A stretch of DNA of 64,000 nucleotides from Natronosalvus sp042663485 (GTDB lineage Archaea > Halobacteriota > Halobacteria > Halobacteriales > Natrialbaceae): NCBI GenBank assembly GCA_042663485.1, contig JBHTAF010000002.1. The stretch is one strand, 5' to 3'. A program made the translations under genes and the position numbers. The notes under the pieces were generated by a model. That model was given only the letters and a program-made list of their open reading frames with translations. It was not told where the DNA came from and ran no database searches. Below, piece by piece: positions 32,649 through 41,614 of the stretch. Numbering within the stretch: the first letter of the stretch is position 1; each line of letters begins with the position of its first letter.

Positions 32649-34178
32649 CTACTGCACGGTCGGTACATCGACGACGTGATGACAACCCGCCGACTCGGGA
32701 TTCTCGCGCGCCGCTCGAGCGATCAGAAGCGCGGTCACGCTCGCGTTCCGGAGTTCGTACAGGTCTCGCGCCGTGCGCGTCCGGACGTAGGCATCGACCT
32801 CGCCCTTGAGCCGTCGGAGGACGCCGGCGGCGCGGGCGACGTCCTCGAGATCGCGCTCGAGGCCCAGGTGGTCGTCCATCGTCCGCTGTAGGCGGGCGAA
32901 CTTCTCGGCGGCGAATCGTGGCGGAAGGTCGGGGTCGCTGTTTCGAAGGGTCAGTGCCTCCACCATTTCGGCGTCGGCGTCGAGCCCCGCCGCGTGCTCG
33001 CCCGCACGAAGTCCCCAGACCAGCCCCTCGAGCAGGCTCGTGCTCGCCAGTCGGTTCGCGCCGTGGACCCCCGTCCGGGCGCACTCGCCGACGGCGTAGA
33101 GGCGCTCGAGCGTCGCCCGCCCGCGGTCGTCGACGTCGATCCCGCCACAGAGGAAGTGCTCGCAGGGGGCGACCGGGATCTCGTCGCCGTCGACGCCGCG
33201 GTCGCGACACTTCTCGGCGAGCGCGGGGAACTCCGTCTCGAACGCGATGGGGTCTACGTCCAGGACGACCTCGCCCGTGGCCTCGCGCTCGGTAGCGACG
33301 GCGCGGGCGACGACGTCACGCGGGGCGAGTTCGGCGTCGGGGTGATAGTCGGGCATGAACCGGTCACCGTCGCCGTTTCGCAACAGTGCGCCCTCACCAC
33401 GGAGGGCTTCCGAGAGGAGGAACGGCTCCCCGCTTCCCGCGTACGCAGTCGGGTGAAACTGCACGTACTCGAGGTCGGCAACGTCGGCCCCCGCGAGGGC
33501 GGCCATCGCGATGCCGTCGCCGGTCGCCCCCTCGGGATTCGTCGAGCGGGCGTACAGCGAACCGATACCGCCGGTGGCGAGGACCGTGGTTCCGGCGTAG
33601 ATCGGGTGGCCGGTGGGGTCGCTGTCGGTGACGACGCCGTGGACCCGCCCCTCGTGAGTGAGCAACTCGAGGGCGGCGGTATCCTCTCGGACCTCGACAC
33701 GCCCGTGGCCGTCGACGTACTGCAGGAACGGCCGGAGGATGTGCGTTCCCGTCGCGGCGTCGACGTGCAGGATCCGTTCCTCGGAGTGGGCTGCCTCGCG
33801 AGCGTAGTCGAACGTGCTGGCACCGTCGCTTCCGCTGGCGCCGTCGTCCGTCGAGTCGAAGTCGATCTCGAGCGTCTCGAGCAGCACGTCCTCGACGGCA
33901 GCGTCGGCGTTCTCGACCAGGACGTCGACCGCGTCTGGGTCGGCGGTGCCGTCGCTAGCCGCGAGAATGTCGGCTTTCAGCGACCGGGGATCGCCACGCG
34001 TCGTCGAGATGCCGCCCTGGGCCCAGTCGGTGCTGGCGTCGTCGGGTCGGGCGGCCTTGGTCACGAGGCAAACGTCGGTGCCCTCCCGTGCTGCGGCGAG
34101 GGCGGCCGCACAGCCCGCGATGCCGCTGCCGACGACGAGGACGTCCGTGGTATCCGGTGTGGCTGGATCGTTTCCCAT
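32649..34178 (-). CDS. nadB: L-aspartate oxidase
   Basis: FAD enzyme that turns L-aspartate into iminoaspartate, the first step of NAD synthesis. The N terminus has the dinucleotide fold VLVVGSGIAGCAAALAAAREG, then DWAQGGISTTRGD. Catalytic and substrate residues lie in QFHPTAYAGSG and HFLCGGIDVDDRGRATLERL, followed by GECARTGVHGANRLASTSLLEG. The C-terminal helical domain is complete with ENPESAGCHHVVDVP at the end. The 509-residue length is normal. Only three bases separate it from nadA, so they are one operon. Confidence 0.97.
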   Translation of the reverse strand: MGNDPATPDTTDVLVVGSGIAGCAAALAAAREGTDVCLVTKAARPDDASTDWAQGGISTTRGDPRSLKADILAASDGTADPDAVDVLVENADAAVEDVLLETLEIDFDSTDDGASGSDGASTFDYAREAAHSEERILHVDAATGTHILRPFLQYVDGHGRVEVREDTAALELLTHEGRVHGVVTDSDPTGHPIYAGTTVLATGGIGSLYARSTNPEGATGDGIAMAALAGADVADLEYVQFHPTAYAGSGEPFLLSEALRGEGALLRNGDGDRFMPDYHPDAELAPRDVVARAVATEREATGEVVLDVDPIAFETEFPALAEKCRDRGVDGDEIPVAPCEHFLCGGIDVDDRGRATLERLYAVGECARTGVHGANRLASTSLLEGLVWGLRAGEHAAGLDADAEMVEALTLRNSDPDLPPRFAAEKFARLQRTMDDHLGLERDLEDVARAAGVLRRLKGEVDAYVRTRTARDLYELRNASVTALLIARAARENPESAGCHHVVDVPTVQ

Positions 34179-34181
34179 CGC

Positions 34182-35315
34182 TCACACCTCGAGCATCCGG
34201 TCGAGGGCGACCTTCGCCAAGTCCTTCTCCTCGGGGGCGACCTCGATGACGTTGCGTTCGCGGCCCTCGACGAGTTCCTCGAGGACCCAGGCGAGGTAGT
34301 TGGGGTCGATCTGGCGCATGGCGTTACAGTCCATGCAGGCCTCGCCACAGAGCGGGACGACGTTCACCTCCGGGTGCCAGCGCTGGAGGTGGTTCGTCAG
34401 GTGGATTTCGGTGCCGATAGCCCAGGTATCGCCGGGGTCGGCGCTCTCGACCGTCCGGCAGATTTCCGCGGTTGAGCCCGCTTTGTCGGCCGCCTCGACG
34501 ACCTCGCGGCGGCACTCGGGGTGGACAATCACGTTCGCATCCGGATTCTCGTCGCGAACCCGCTCGATGTGCTCGACCCGAAAGCGCTCGTGGACCTGAC
34601 AGTAACCCTCCCAGCAGATGATATCGCTCTCCGCGACCTCGGCCGGATCCTTCCCCTCAGGGTCCCAGGGGTCCCACTCGGCGATTTGATCTTCCATTCC
34701 CAGCTTGTGGGCGGTGTTCTCCCCGAGGTGCTTATCGGGCAAGAAGAGCACCTTGTCGCCGCGCTCGAACGCCCACTCGAAGGCGCGGTGAGCGTTCGAG
34801 GAGGTACAGACGAGGCCGCCCTGGTCGGCACAGAACGCCTTCAGGTCGGCGTAGGAGTTCATGTACGTGATCGGCACGATGTCGGCGTCGGGCGCGGCCG
34901 CGGTGATCTCCGCCCAGGCGGCGTCGACCTGGAGGGCTTCGGCCATCCCGGCCATCGGGCACGACGCCTCCATGCTCGGCAGAATCACGGTCTGGTCGTC
35001 GTCGGTGATGATGTCCGCGCTCTCGGCCATGAAGGTGACGCCGCCAAAGACGACGTACTTCGCGTCGCTCTCGGCGGCCTCGACCGATAGCTGGTAGGAG
35101 TCGCCGACGAAATCCGCGTGCTCGACGATCTCTCGACGCTGGTAGTTGTGCCCGAGGACGACCACGTCGTCGCCCAGTTCCTCGAGCGCCGCCTCGATCC
35201 GCACCGTTCGCTCGTCGGCTTCGAGGTCGCGATACCTCGGTGGTAATTGCTCGAGGTTGTCGTACTTGAACAGGCTGAGTTCGGTGTCGAGATCCGCCGT
35301 ATCTAGTGTAACCAT
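34182..35315 (-). CDS. nadA: Quinolinate synthase A
   Basis: A 4Fe-4S enzyme that condenses iminoaspartate with dihydroxyacetone phosphate to quinolinate. The 377-residue length and the motifs LGHNYQRREIVEHADFVGDS, VFGGVTFMAESADI, MEASCPMAGM, VCTSSNAHRAF, CWEGYCQVHERF and the cysteine-rich CGEACMDCNAMRQIDPNY identify NadA and its cluster ligands. It is the first gene of nadA-nadB. Upstream of the ATG on the minus strand an A+T-rich patch includes AATATTGC at about 37 bases, a possible TATA box. Confidence 0.97.
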   Translation of the reverse strand: MVTLDTADLDTELSLFKYDNLEQLPPRYRDLEADERTVRIEAALEELGDDVVVLGHNYQRREIVEHADFVGDSYQLSVEAAESDAKYVVFGGVTFMAESADIITDDDQTVILPSMEASCPMAGMAEALQVDAAWAEITAAAPDADIVPITYMNSYADLKAFCADQGGLVCTSSNAHRAFEWAFERGDKVLFLPDKHLGENTAHKLGMEDQIAEWDPWDPEGKDPAEVAESDIICWEGYCQVHERFRVEHIERVRDENPDANVIVHPECRREVVEAADKAGSTAEICRTVESADPGDTWAIGTEIHLTNHLQRWHPEVNVVPLCGEACMDCNAMRQIDPNYLAWVLEELVEGRERNVIEVAPEEKDLAKVALDRMLEV

Positions 35316-35510
35316 AGTCGTCTCTCGTATCTAGATAGAGCTCATACTGCAATATTGAAAATGTTTTTCCTTCAAAGGCGGCGGGTGTAGACCGATGTTT
35401 TTGATGGCGTTTGCTGGCATACGCTGGCGTACGCTTGTCCCGACGGCTGGTCGAGCGTCGACCGGACACGGCGGCACTGCGCCTATTTCCCTGGCCCACC
35501 AACACCCGCT

Positions 35511-36590
35511 ATGGAACTCGAGGACCACTTCAGGGAGATCACCCGTCGCGACTGGGAGCAGGAGTCGGTCGACGGGACGGTCAGGATCGCCATCATCGGC
35601 GTGGGAGGGTTCGCGCGAAACCGGGCCCTCCCGGGAATCGAAGCCGGCGAGTACTGCGAGACGACCGTCCTGGTGACGAGTTCGCCGGAGTCGGTGGCGG
35701 CGGAATCGATCGCCGCCGACGTCGACCACTGTATCGACTACGACAACTTCAAGTCGGGGGACTACGCCGACGCCTACGACGCCGTCTACGTCTCGACGCC
35801 CAACGCGCTCCACGGCGAGTACGCCGTCGCGGCCGCCGAGCAGGGCGCCCACGTCATCTGCGAGAAACCGCTCGAGACGAGCGTCGAGCGCGCCCAGGCG
35901 GTCGTCGACGCCTGCGAGGACGCCGGCGTGACGCTCATGACCGCCTACCGCCACCAGACGGAACCGATCGTTCGCCGGGCCCGAGAGGTCGTCGCCAACG
36001 AGGTGATCGGCGACGTCGTCCAGATTCACGCCAGTTTCTCACACCCGCTGCTCGAGGAGACCGAGCCCGATACCTGGCGCCTCGACCCGGACCTGGCCGG
36101 CGGCGGCGCGCTCGTCGACCTGGGTATCTATCCGCTGAACTGCATCCGGTTTCTGCTCGAGTGCGAACCCGTCTGCGTCTACGCGAACACGTACACCGAG
36201 CCCCCGTTCGAGCCCGTCGACCGGGACGTGGCCTTCCAGCTCGAGTTGCAGACTGGCGCGACGGCCTCCTGTACCGCCAGCTACGACGCCCACGCGGGCA
36301 GCCAATTGAAACTGGTCGGCACGGACGGATCGGTCCTGGTTTCTTCGCCGTTCGGCGGCGTCGTCCCTCACGAGATTCGCGTCGAGTACGACGACGTGTG
36401 CATGGAGTACACCGGCGAACCCACCGACGAGGTTCGCGAGGAGTTCGACTACTTCGGCTACTGCGTGCTCACCGAGACGACGCCCGAACCCGACGGCCAG
36501 GACGGCGTGGCCGACCTCGCGGTGGTCGAGGCGGCCTACGAGTCCGTGGACGAGCGGTGTGAGGTTCCGGTCGACGTCGATCGCTCGTGA
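35511..36590 (+). CDS. gfo6: Gfo/Idh/MocA-family oxidoreductase, probably D-xylose 1-dehydrogenase type
   Basis: A 359-residue NAD(P)-dependent dehydrogenase. The Rossmann motif is AIIGVGGFARNRALPGIE, the catalytic Lys is in CEKPLETSVERA, and the C-terminal domain has ADPDTWRLDPDLAGGGALVDLG-like DTWRLDPDLAGGGALVDLG and RDVAFQLELQTGATASC. The beginning MELEDHFREITRRDWEQESV resembles haloarchaeal Gfo6/XacA xylose dehydrogenases, which feed the oxidative pentose degradation pathway. No other pentose genes are in the window, so the exact sugar is not proven. It is divergent from nadA. Confidence 0.82.
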   Translation: MELEDHFREITRRDWEQESVDGTVRIAIIGVGGFARNRALPGIEAGEYCETTVLVTSSPESVAAESIAADVDHCIDYDNFKSGDYADAYDAVYVSTPNALHGEYAVAAAEQGAHVICEKPLETSVERAQAVVDACEDAGVTLMTAYRHQTEPIVRRAREVVANEVIGDVVQIHASFSHPLLEETEPDTWRLDPDLAGGGALVDLGIYPLNCIRFLLECEPVCVYANTYTEPPFEPVDRDVAFQLELQTGATASCTASYDAHAGSQLKLVGTDGSVLVSSPFGGVVPHEIRVEYDDVCMEYTGEPTDEVREEFDYFGYCVLTETTPEPDGQDGVADLAVVEAAYESVDERCEVPVDVDRS

Positions 36591-36764
36591 GGCCATCGCT
36601 CGGTCGTGAAGTCCGTCGTTCGATCGTGAGTTCGTCACTCGAGCGCACGTGCGAGTGTGAGTGTGACTGTGAGCGCGAGCACAGGCGAAACCGGGCCATT
36701 CTCGCGTCGACGTCCAGGTTCGAACCGTCGAATGAAACCGGCACGAACTGCCGACGGTCCGCAG

Positions 36765-37160
36765 TCAGCGGTTTCGAAGTCGCGTGAGTACCCCACCTGC
36801 CCCGCTGGCCTCGGCCGATCCGTCCTCGGCTGACTCGACGCTCGAGCCTTCTTCGGCTAACTCGGCACCCGAGCCTTCTTCCTCGCTCTCGACGGAAGAC
36901 TCGTCGGTGCGACCGGGGAGCCGACGTCGAAGCCGAGTTCGCGGACCGCCGGTGAGTCGTCCGATCCAGGATCGCGGGCCGCCGACCCGTCGCAGGAGGA
37001 GGTTCGGCGCGAAGAGCGCAGCGAGTCCGCAGACGAACACGAAGCCGCCGAACAGGTATCGCCCGTTAGTGACGAAGAGAGCGCCGGCGACGAACATCGG
37101 CCCCGCCAGCGAGAGGCCGAGGCCGACCTGCAGCATCCACAGGATGCCCGGGTTTTTCAT
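36765..37160 (-). CDS. Small membrane protein with acidic C-terminal tail
   Basis: A 131-residue protein. Two hydrophobic helices (GILWMLQVGLGLSLAGPMF and FVTNGRYLFGGFVFVCGLAAL) are followed by a basic stretch after the membrane (RVGGPRSWIGRL, RTRLRRRLPG) and then a repetitive Glu/Ser/Ala tail with SSVESEEEGSG and SSVESAEDGS units. The frame is open for about 200 bases upstream, but no membrane or conserved pattern is present there, so the Met before the first helix was taken. Function unknown. The 174-base gap between the dehydrogenase gene and this one holds only short gagtgtgac-like repeats. Confidence 0.6.
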   Translation of the reverse strand: MKNPGILWMLQVGLGLSLAGPMFVAGALFVTNGRYLFGGFVFVCGLAALFAPNLLLRRVGGPRSWIGRLTGGPRTRLRRRLPGRTDESSVESEEEGSGAELAEEGSSVESAEDGSAEASGAGGVLTRLRNR

Positions 37161-37349
37161 CGGTTGGACGTTCGAGTCGAAGGTCCTTGATCCTCTCGGC
37201 CCGTCGTCGAGGACGTCGGAGGAACTACAACGAATCGCCTCCAACGACGAACCGTCCACATCGACGAACCGCTCACAACGCCGAACCGTCCACAGGAAGT
37301 GCCAGGCGTTCGTCGAACCTCGGCATCCAACCGACACGTTATCGTCTCC

Positions 37350-37697
37350 ATGCCCTCGAGCCACTCACCCACGCCGACGCCGGTCGAGCGTTACTACGAC
37401 GCCCTCGACCGCCACGAGTACGACGCCCTCGAGTCGATCCTGAGCCACTCGTTCGTCCAAGAGCGGCCCGACCGTCGGTTCGAGGGACGGGACGCCTTCG
37501 TTCGGTTCATGCGCGAGGAGCGACCGAGCCCTGACACCGCCCACGTCATCGACGACAGTACCGGCGACGGGAACACCGTCGTGGTCGAGGGACGCGTGCT
37601 CGAGGACGGGGGCGACGGCGACGCGCTGTTCACGTTCGTCGACACGTTCACGATCGAGAACGGGTCGATCGTCCACCTCGAGACGCGGCTTCGGTGA
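37350..37697 (+). CDS. SnoaL/NTF2-like domain protein
   Basis: A 115-residue single-domain protein. TPVERYYDALDRHEYDALESIL is the first helix pair of the NTF2-like fold and is followed by FVQERPDRRFEGRDAFVRFMRE, and then four strands with VIDDSTGDGNTVVVEGRV and FVDTFTIENGSIVHLETR. Such proteins act as isomerases, hydrolases or small-molecule binders; which one is unclear, since the residues lining the cavity are not diagnostic. It is transcribed toward a YgfZ-like gene on the other strand. Confidence 0.78.
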   Translation: MPSSHSPTPTPVERYYDALDRHEYDALESILSHSFVQERPDRRFEGRDAFVRFMREERPSPDTAHVIDDSTGDGNTVVVEGRVLEDGGDGDALFTFVDTFTIENGSIVHLETRLR

Positions 37698-37788
37698 CGG
37701 CACGCTCGGCTACTCGTCGAATCCGTCTCGCTCGCCCCTCGAGGCACTCATGCTGGGTACCCACTCCGAGGCGCTCACTCCGAACCGC

Positions 37789-38922
37789 TCACTCGTAGCT
37801 CGGCACGCGCGCCGACCGTTCCGACCCCGCCACGAACGGGAGCGCCGTCACGGTCGCTCCCACTTCGTCGCCGTCCACTCGAACCGAGAGGTGGGGGTCC
37901 GCGAGATCATACTCGACCAGTGCGAGCGCGATCGGCTCCTCGAGCACGGGGCTGACCGCGGCGCGGGTGATCTCGCCGACGGTGGCGTCGCCGTCGAAGA
38001 CGGTCGCGCCGGGGGTCGGCAGGGCGTCGGTCGCCGATTCGGGCTCAAGCCCGGAATCGACGTCGGACTCGAGAACCACTCCGATCAACTTGCGGCTCGG
38101 CTGTCCCCGGTTCTCGACCCGCGAGACGACCTCCTGGCCGACGTAACACCCCTTCTTGAAGTCGAGCGCCAGGTCCAGTCCGAGTACGTTCGGAATCGTC
38201 CCCTCGAGTTCCGACTCGAATATGGGGGTGCCGGCCTCGAGCGTGAGGGTGTCCCAGGTCCGGTAGCCGAACGGGGCCGCGTTGAGTCCCTGGATCGAGA
38301 GCACCTCGTAGACGTCAGGTGCGACGTCGACGCCGCAGACGACCTCGTAGCTCTCCTCGCCCGTGAGGTCGTCGGTTCGCACGACGCTAACCCCGGCGTC
38401 GCCCATCGAGCCCCGGACGAACGTGAATCGGTCCTCGGGGGCGGCGGCCCCGTTGAGCACGCTCGCGATCTTCTCGGTCGCATTCGGGCCGTGAACTCCG
38501 AAGATGGCGAACTCGTCGGTCGCGTCTCGGATCTCGACGTCCTGGATGAACACCTTCTCGGACCAGTCGGCCGCGATGTCCGCGGCGTGGCCGGGTGGCG
38601 TAACGAGCAGCAGGCGCTCGCCCGCGTTGTAGACGTAGAGGTCGGACTCGATCCGGCCCTGGGGATCGAGCAACAGGGCGTAGCACCCTTCGCCGTCGGC
38701 GCCCGGGACCCGGTTCGAGACGATGTTGTCGACGTACTCGAGGCGGTCGTCGCCCTCGACGACGATCACGTCGGAGGCGGTCTCGATCAGCCCGACGCCG
38801 TTTCTGACGGCGCGGTGGGCGCGTTCGGGTCGCCCGTAGTGGTCGACGACCTGGCGCCCGCCGCGCTCGGTGAACGTCGCGCCGTGGTCTTCGTGGATCG
38901 ACTCGATGACGCTCGCGTGCAT
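37789..38922 (-). CDS. YgfZ/GcvT-like folate-dependent protein
   Basis: A 377-residue protein of the aminomethyltransferase superfamily. The N-terminal domain has RNGVGLIETASDVIVVEGDDRL and DPQGRIESDLYVYNAG. The diagnostic site is LDFKKGCYVGQEVVSRVENRG (K-G-C-Y-x-G-Q-E), which marks YgfZ-type proteins; these support Fe-S protein maturation with a folate cofactor. True GcvT glycine cleavage T proteins have a different motif here. The C-terminal domain is intact with ALALVEYDL. No glycine cleavage genes are near. Many databases call it an aminomethyltransferase; the Cys motif argues for YgfZ function. Confidence 0.85.
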   Translation of the reverse strand: MHASVIESIHEDHGATFTERGGRQVVDHYGRPERAHRAVRNGVGLIETASDVIVVEGDDRLEYVDNIVSNRVPGADGEGCYALLLDPQGRIESDLYVYNAGERLLLVTPPGHAADIAADWSEKVFIQDVEIRDATDEFAIFGVHGPNATEKIASVLNGAAAPEDRFTFVRGSMGDAGVSVVRTDDLTGEESYEVVCGVDVAPDVYEVLSIQGLNAAPFGYRTWDTLTLEAGTPIFESELEGTIPNVLGLDLALDFKKGCYVGQEVVSRVENRGQPSRKLIGVVLESDVDSGLEPESATDALPTPGATVFDGDATVGEITRAAVSPVLEEPIALALVEYDLADPHLSVRVDGDEVGATVTALPFVAGSERSARVPSYE

Positions 38923-39042
38923 ACCGGTATCTGGTGGCGAGCCCCTACGGCCGTTTCGGTCTCGGGCGCGCTCGAGGGGCGAACGGTCGGTGCTAGCACG
39001 GCACGAAAAGTTTCAACAGGCTAGCCTCGAGATACCAGCGAG

Positions 39043-39732
39043 ATGGTCGAGAGAGACGCCGTTCGCCGGAGCTACGACGAGCTGGCCCCGGTTTACGCGG
39101 CACAGCGATCGGACGACGGCCCCGGAACGAGAGTCCTCGAGCGCTTTCTGGGCTCGCTCGAGGACCCCGAACGCGTTCTCGACGCGGGGTGTGGCCAGGG
39201 GACCCCAGTGCTGTCGCGGCTGACCGAGACGACGACCGCGGTCGGGCTCGACTTCTCGCGCGAGCAGTTGAGACTGGCGACGGCGAACGCGCCAGAAGCC
39301 GGGCACATACAGGGCGACATGACGACGCTCCCGTTCGAAAACGCGTCGTTCGACGCAGCCGTCGCCTACTGGTCGCTGATCCACGTCCCGCTCGACGAGC
39401 ACCAGGCGGTGATCGACGACTTCGCACGCGTCCTCCGTCCAGGCGGGTGGCTCCTCCTGTGTGAGGGGACGAACGCCTGGACTGGCGAGAACCCGGACTG
39501 GCTCGAGAGCGGCGTCGAGATGGCCTGGGAGATTGCGGGTGCGGAGGCGACGTGGGGTCAGTTGCAGGAGGCGGGGTTCGATGTGCTCGAGGAGTGGAGT
39601 GTGCCGGAAGAGTTCGCAGACGACGACAGCGACGGAGATGGAGAAGTCGGAGAGGACGACAGTGAAAGTGACGGAGAGGACGAGGACGACCACCCGTGGA
39701 CGTTCTTCGTCGCTCGACTCGAGCGGAACTGA
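39043..39732 (+). CDS. Class I SAM-dependent methyltransferase
   Basis: A 229-residue methyltransferase. Motif I is VLDAGCGQGTPVL, the ribose acid lies in AVGLDFSREQL, motif II is FENASFDAAVAYWSLIHVPLDE, and motif III is RVLRPGGWLLLCEG. Between the penultimate strand and the final strand pair (WTFFVARLERN) is an insertion of about 25 Asp/Glu/Ser residues, so the domain is interrupted but not truncated. Substrate unknown; sequences of this kind methylate small molecules. Its neighbours transcribe on the other strand. Confidence 0.87.
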   Translation: MVERDAVRRSYDELAPVYAAQRSDDGPGTRVLERFLGSLEDPERVLDAGCGQGTPVLSRLTETTTAVGLDFSREQLRLATANAPEAGHIQGDMTTLPFENASFDAAVAYWSLIHVPLDEHQAVIDDFARVLRPGGWLLLCEGTNAWTGENPDWLESGVEMAWEIAGAEATWGQLQEAGFDVLEEWSVPEEFADDDSDGDGEVGEDDSESDGEDEDDHPWTFFVARLERN

Positions 39733-39771
39733 GCCGTCGGGTCGTCCGTCCCCGCTCTCCGGAAACTGCGA

Positions 39772-41382
39772 TCAGCTCGACTCGAGCCCCGCGTCGTGGA
39801 CCACGTTCCCGTCGACGAGCGTCGTCGCGACGTCGATCTCGTCGATCCGTTCTGGCTGATCCCACGGCGATGCCTCGAGTACCACCACGTCCGCTTTTTT
39901 TCCCACCTCGAGCGTCCCCAGTCGGTCCTCATCGAACCCGGCGTAGGCCGCGCCCGCGGTGTACGCCCGGAGTGCGGCGGTCACCGAGAGCCGCTGGGCT
40001 TCGACCGACGCGTTCACCGCGTGGTGAACCCCCAGCAGCGGGTCGAGAGGCATGCAGTCCGAACCGAACGCCAGCGGAACGCCCGCCTCGAGCATCGACC
40101 GGTAGCGGTTCGTCTGCCCGCGGCGCTCGACGCCCAGGCGCTGGTCGTAGAGGCCGCCGTCGCCCGCCCACTGGAGGAAGTTCGGCTGGACGGAGGCGAC
40201 GATGCCCGCCTCGGCCATCCGCTCGAGGTGGTCGTCGGTGGTGAGTTCGACGTGCTCGACCCGGTGGCGGGCCGACCCGCCGTTGGCGGTCGATTCGAAC
40301 GCCGAAATCGTCTCTTCGATCGCTTCGTCGCCGATGGCGTGGACGGTGAGCTGGTAGTCGCCCTCAGCAGTGGCTTTCGTGGCGATTTCCTGGAGTTCGT
40401 CGGGGTCGACTACCCACTGGCCGCGGCCCTCTACAGGGCCGTCGCCGTCGCTCGCGCCGTCCGGAAGATCCGCGTACGGCTCGAACAACTTCGCCGTCCG
40501 GCCGCCGAAGCTCCCGTCGGTGAACGACTTGACGCCGCCGACCTGGACGAACTCGCTTCCGCCGTTCGTTGTGAGACCGGCGTCCAGGAGGCTCTCGAGG
40601 TGGTCGCTCCAGTAATCCAGTCGGACCCGGCAGGACAACTCGCCCGCGGCCTCGAGGTCCCGGTAGACCCGCGGGGCGTGGGACTGGCGAACCTTGTCGT
40701 GAACGCCGGTCACGCCCAGCGCGTTCGCGTGTTCGAGGGCAGCGGTGACGAGGTCCCGCGTCTCCGCGTAGTCGGGTTCGATGGCGTCCCAGACGGCCTC
40801 GGTCGCTTCCTCGACCACGACGCCGGTCGGCTCGCCGCCCTCGGTTTCGACGTCGGCGGCGGGCATCGACCCGGCCAGGCGCTCGAGCGCGACCGAGTTC
40901 AGCGAGGCGGTGTGCATGTCGACGCGCATCGCGACGACGGGGCGATCCTCACTGACGGCGTCCAGGTCCGATGCGGAGAGGTACCGGTTCTCGGGCCACG
41001 CGCTCTCGTCGTAGCCGAATCCGAGGAGCCACTCGCGGTCGCTCGCGTCGTCAGCGTGGGTCGCGAGTGCGTCGAGGGCGCCCTCGAGCGTCTCGGCGGC
41101 GGAGAGGTCGGCGTGGACCAGGTACTGCCCCAGGTTCTCCACGTGCGTGTGCGCGTCGATGAATCCGGGGAACACTGGGCGGCCCTCGCAGTCGATCACG
41201 TCAGTTTCGACGCCCTCGAGGAAGCGAACCTCGTACTCGCGGCCGACGCGGACGATCTCGCCGTCGCGGATCGCCAGCGCCTCCGCCGGATCGGGTTCGG
41301 GTGCGTCGGGGTCGGTCCCGTCCACGTCCGCCAGCGAGTAGACGCGGGCGTCGACGAGCACCGTGTCGGCAGCTTCAGTCAT
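39772..41382 (-). CDS. Amidohydrolase, YtcJ-like
   Basis: A 536-residue metal-dependent hydrolase. The metal motif is FPGFIDAHTHVENLGQYL; VGGVKSFTDGSFGGRTAKL and the later YQLTVHAIGDEAIEETI (His and Asp), ARHRVEHVELTTDDHLERM and PLAFGSDCMPLDPLLGVH complete the amidohydrolase barrel. C-terminal strands (GTLEVGKKADVVVLEASPW) rebuild the small beta domain. YtcJ-type enzymes have unknown substrates, with some acting on N-formyl or N-acyl groups. The chosen ATG begins the small domain, while the frame extends far upstream with no similarity. Confidence 0.88.
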   Translation of the reverse strand: MTEAADTVLVDARVYSLADVDGTDPDAPEPDPAEALAIRDGEIVRVGREYEVRFLEGVETDVIDCEGRPVFPGFIDAHTHVENLGQYLVHADLSAAETLEGALDALATHADDASDREWLLGFGYDESAWPENRYLSASDLDAVSEDRPVVAMRVDMHTASLNSVALERLAGSMPAADVETEGGEPTGVVVEEATEAVWDAIEPDYAETRDLVTAALEHANALGVTGVHDKVRQSHAPRVYRDLEAAGELSCRVRLDYWSDHLESLLDAGLTTNGGSEFVQVGGVKSFTDGSFGGRTAKLFEPYADLPDGASDGDGPVEGRGQWVVDPDELQEIATKATAEGDYQLTVHAIGDEAIEETISAFESTANGGSARHRVEHVELTTDDHLERMAEAGIVASVQPNFLQWAGDGGLYDQRLGVERRGQTNRYRSMLEAGVPLAFGSDCMPLDPLLGVHHAVNASVEAQRLSVTAALRAYTAGAAYAGFDEDRLGTLEVGKKADVVVLEASPWDQPERIDEIDVATTLVDGNVVHDAGLESS

Positions 41383-41582
41383 ACTCGAGTGCGCGTACGG
41401 AGAGGGCAAAACGGTTGGGAAAGCGGCCGCCTGGCCATCTATGGACGAGCACGCATTCGCCGTGCTCGGGCCCGAACTCGAGTCCTCGCCACCCACCGAG
41501 ATTACTATAGAACGTATAGTAATCGCTCGAGCGCTCGGACGTGCGCTCCCAGGCTTTCGACGTCCCTGCCGAGAATCAGCAA

Positions 41583-41590
41583 CCCTTAGC
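41583..41590 (+). promoter_or_regulatory. TATA box of hmgA
   Basis: CCCTTAGC is centred 28 bases before the hmgA ATG, indicating leaderless transcription. Another A+T patch (actatagaacgtatagta, 41504-41521) lies further upstream. Confidence 0.5.
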
Positions 41591-41614
41591 ACCCGCCGCC
41601 TCGATTCCCCGCAC

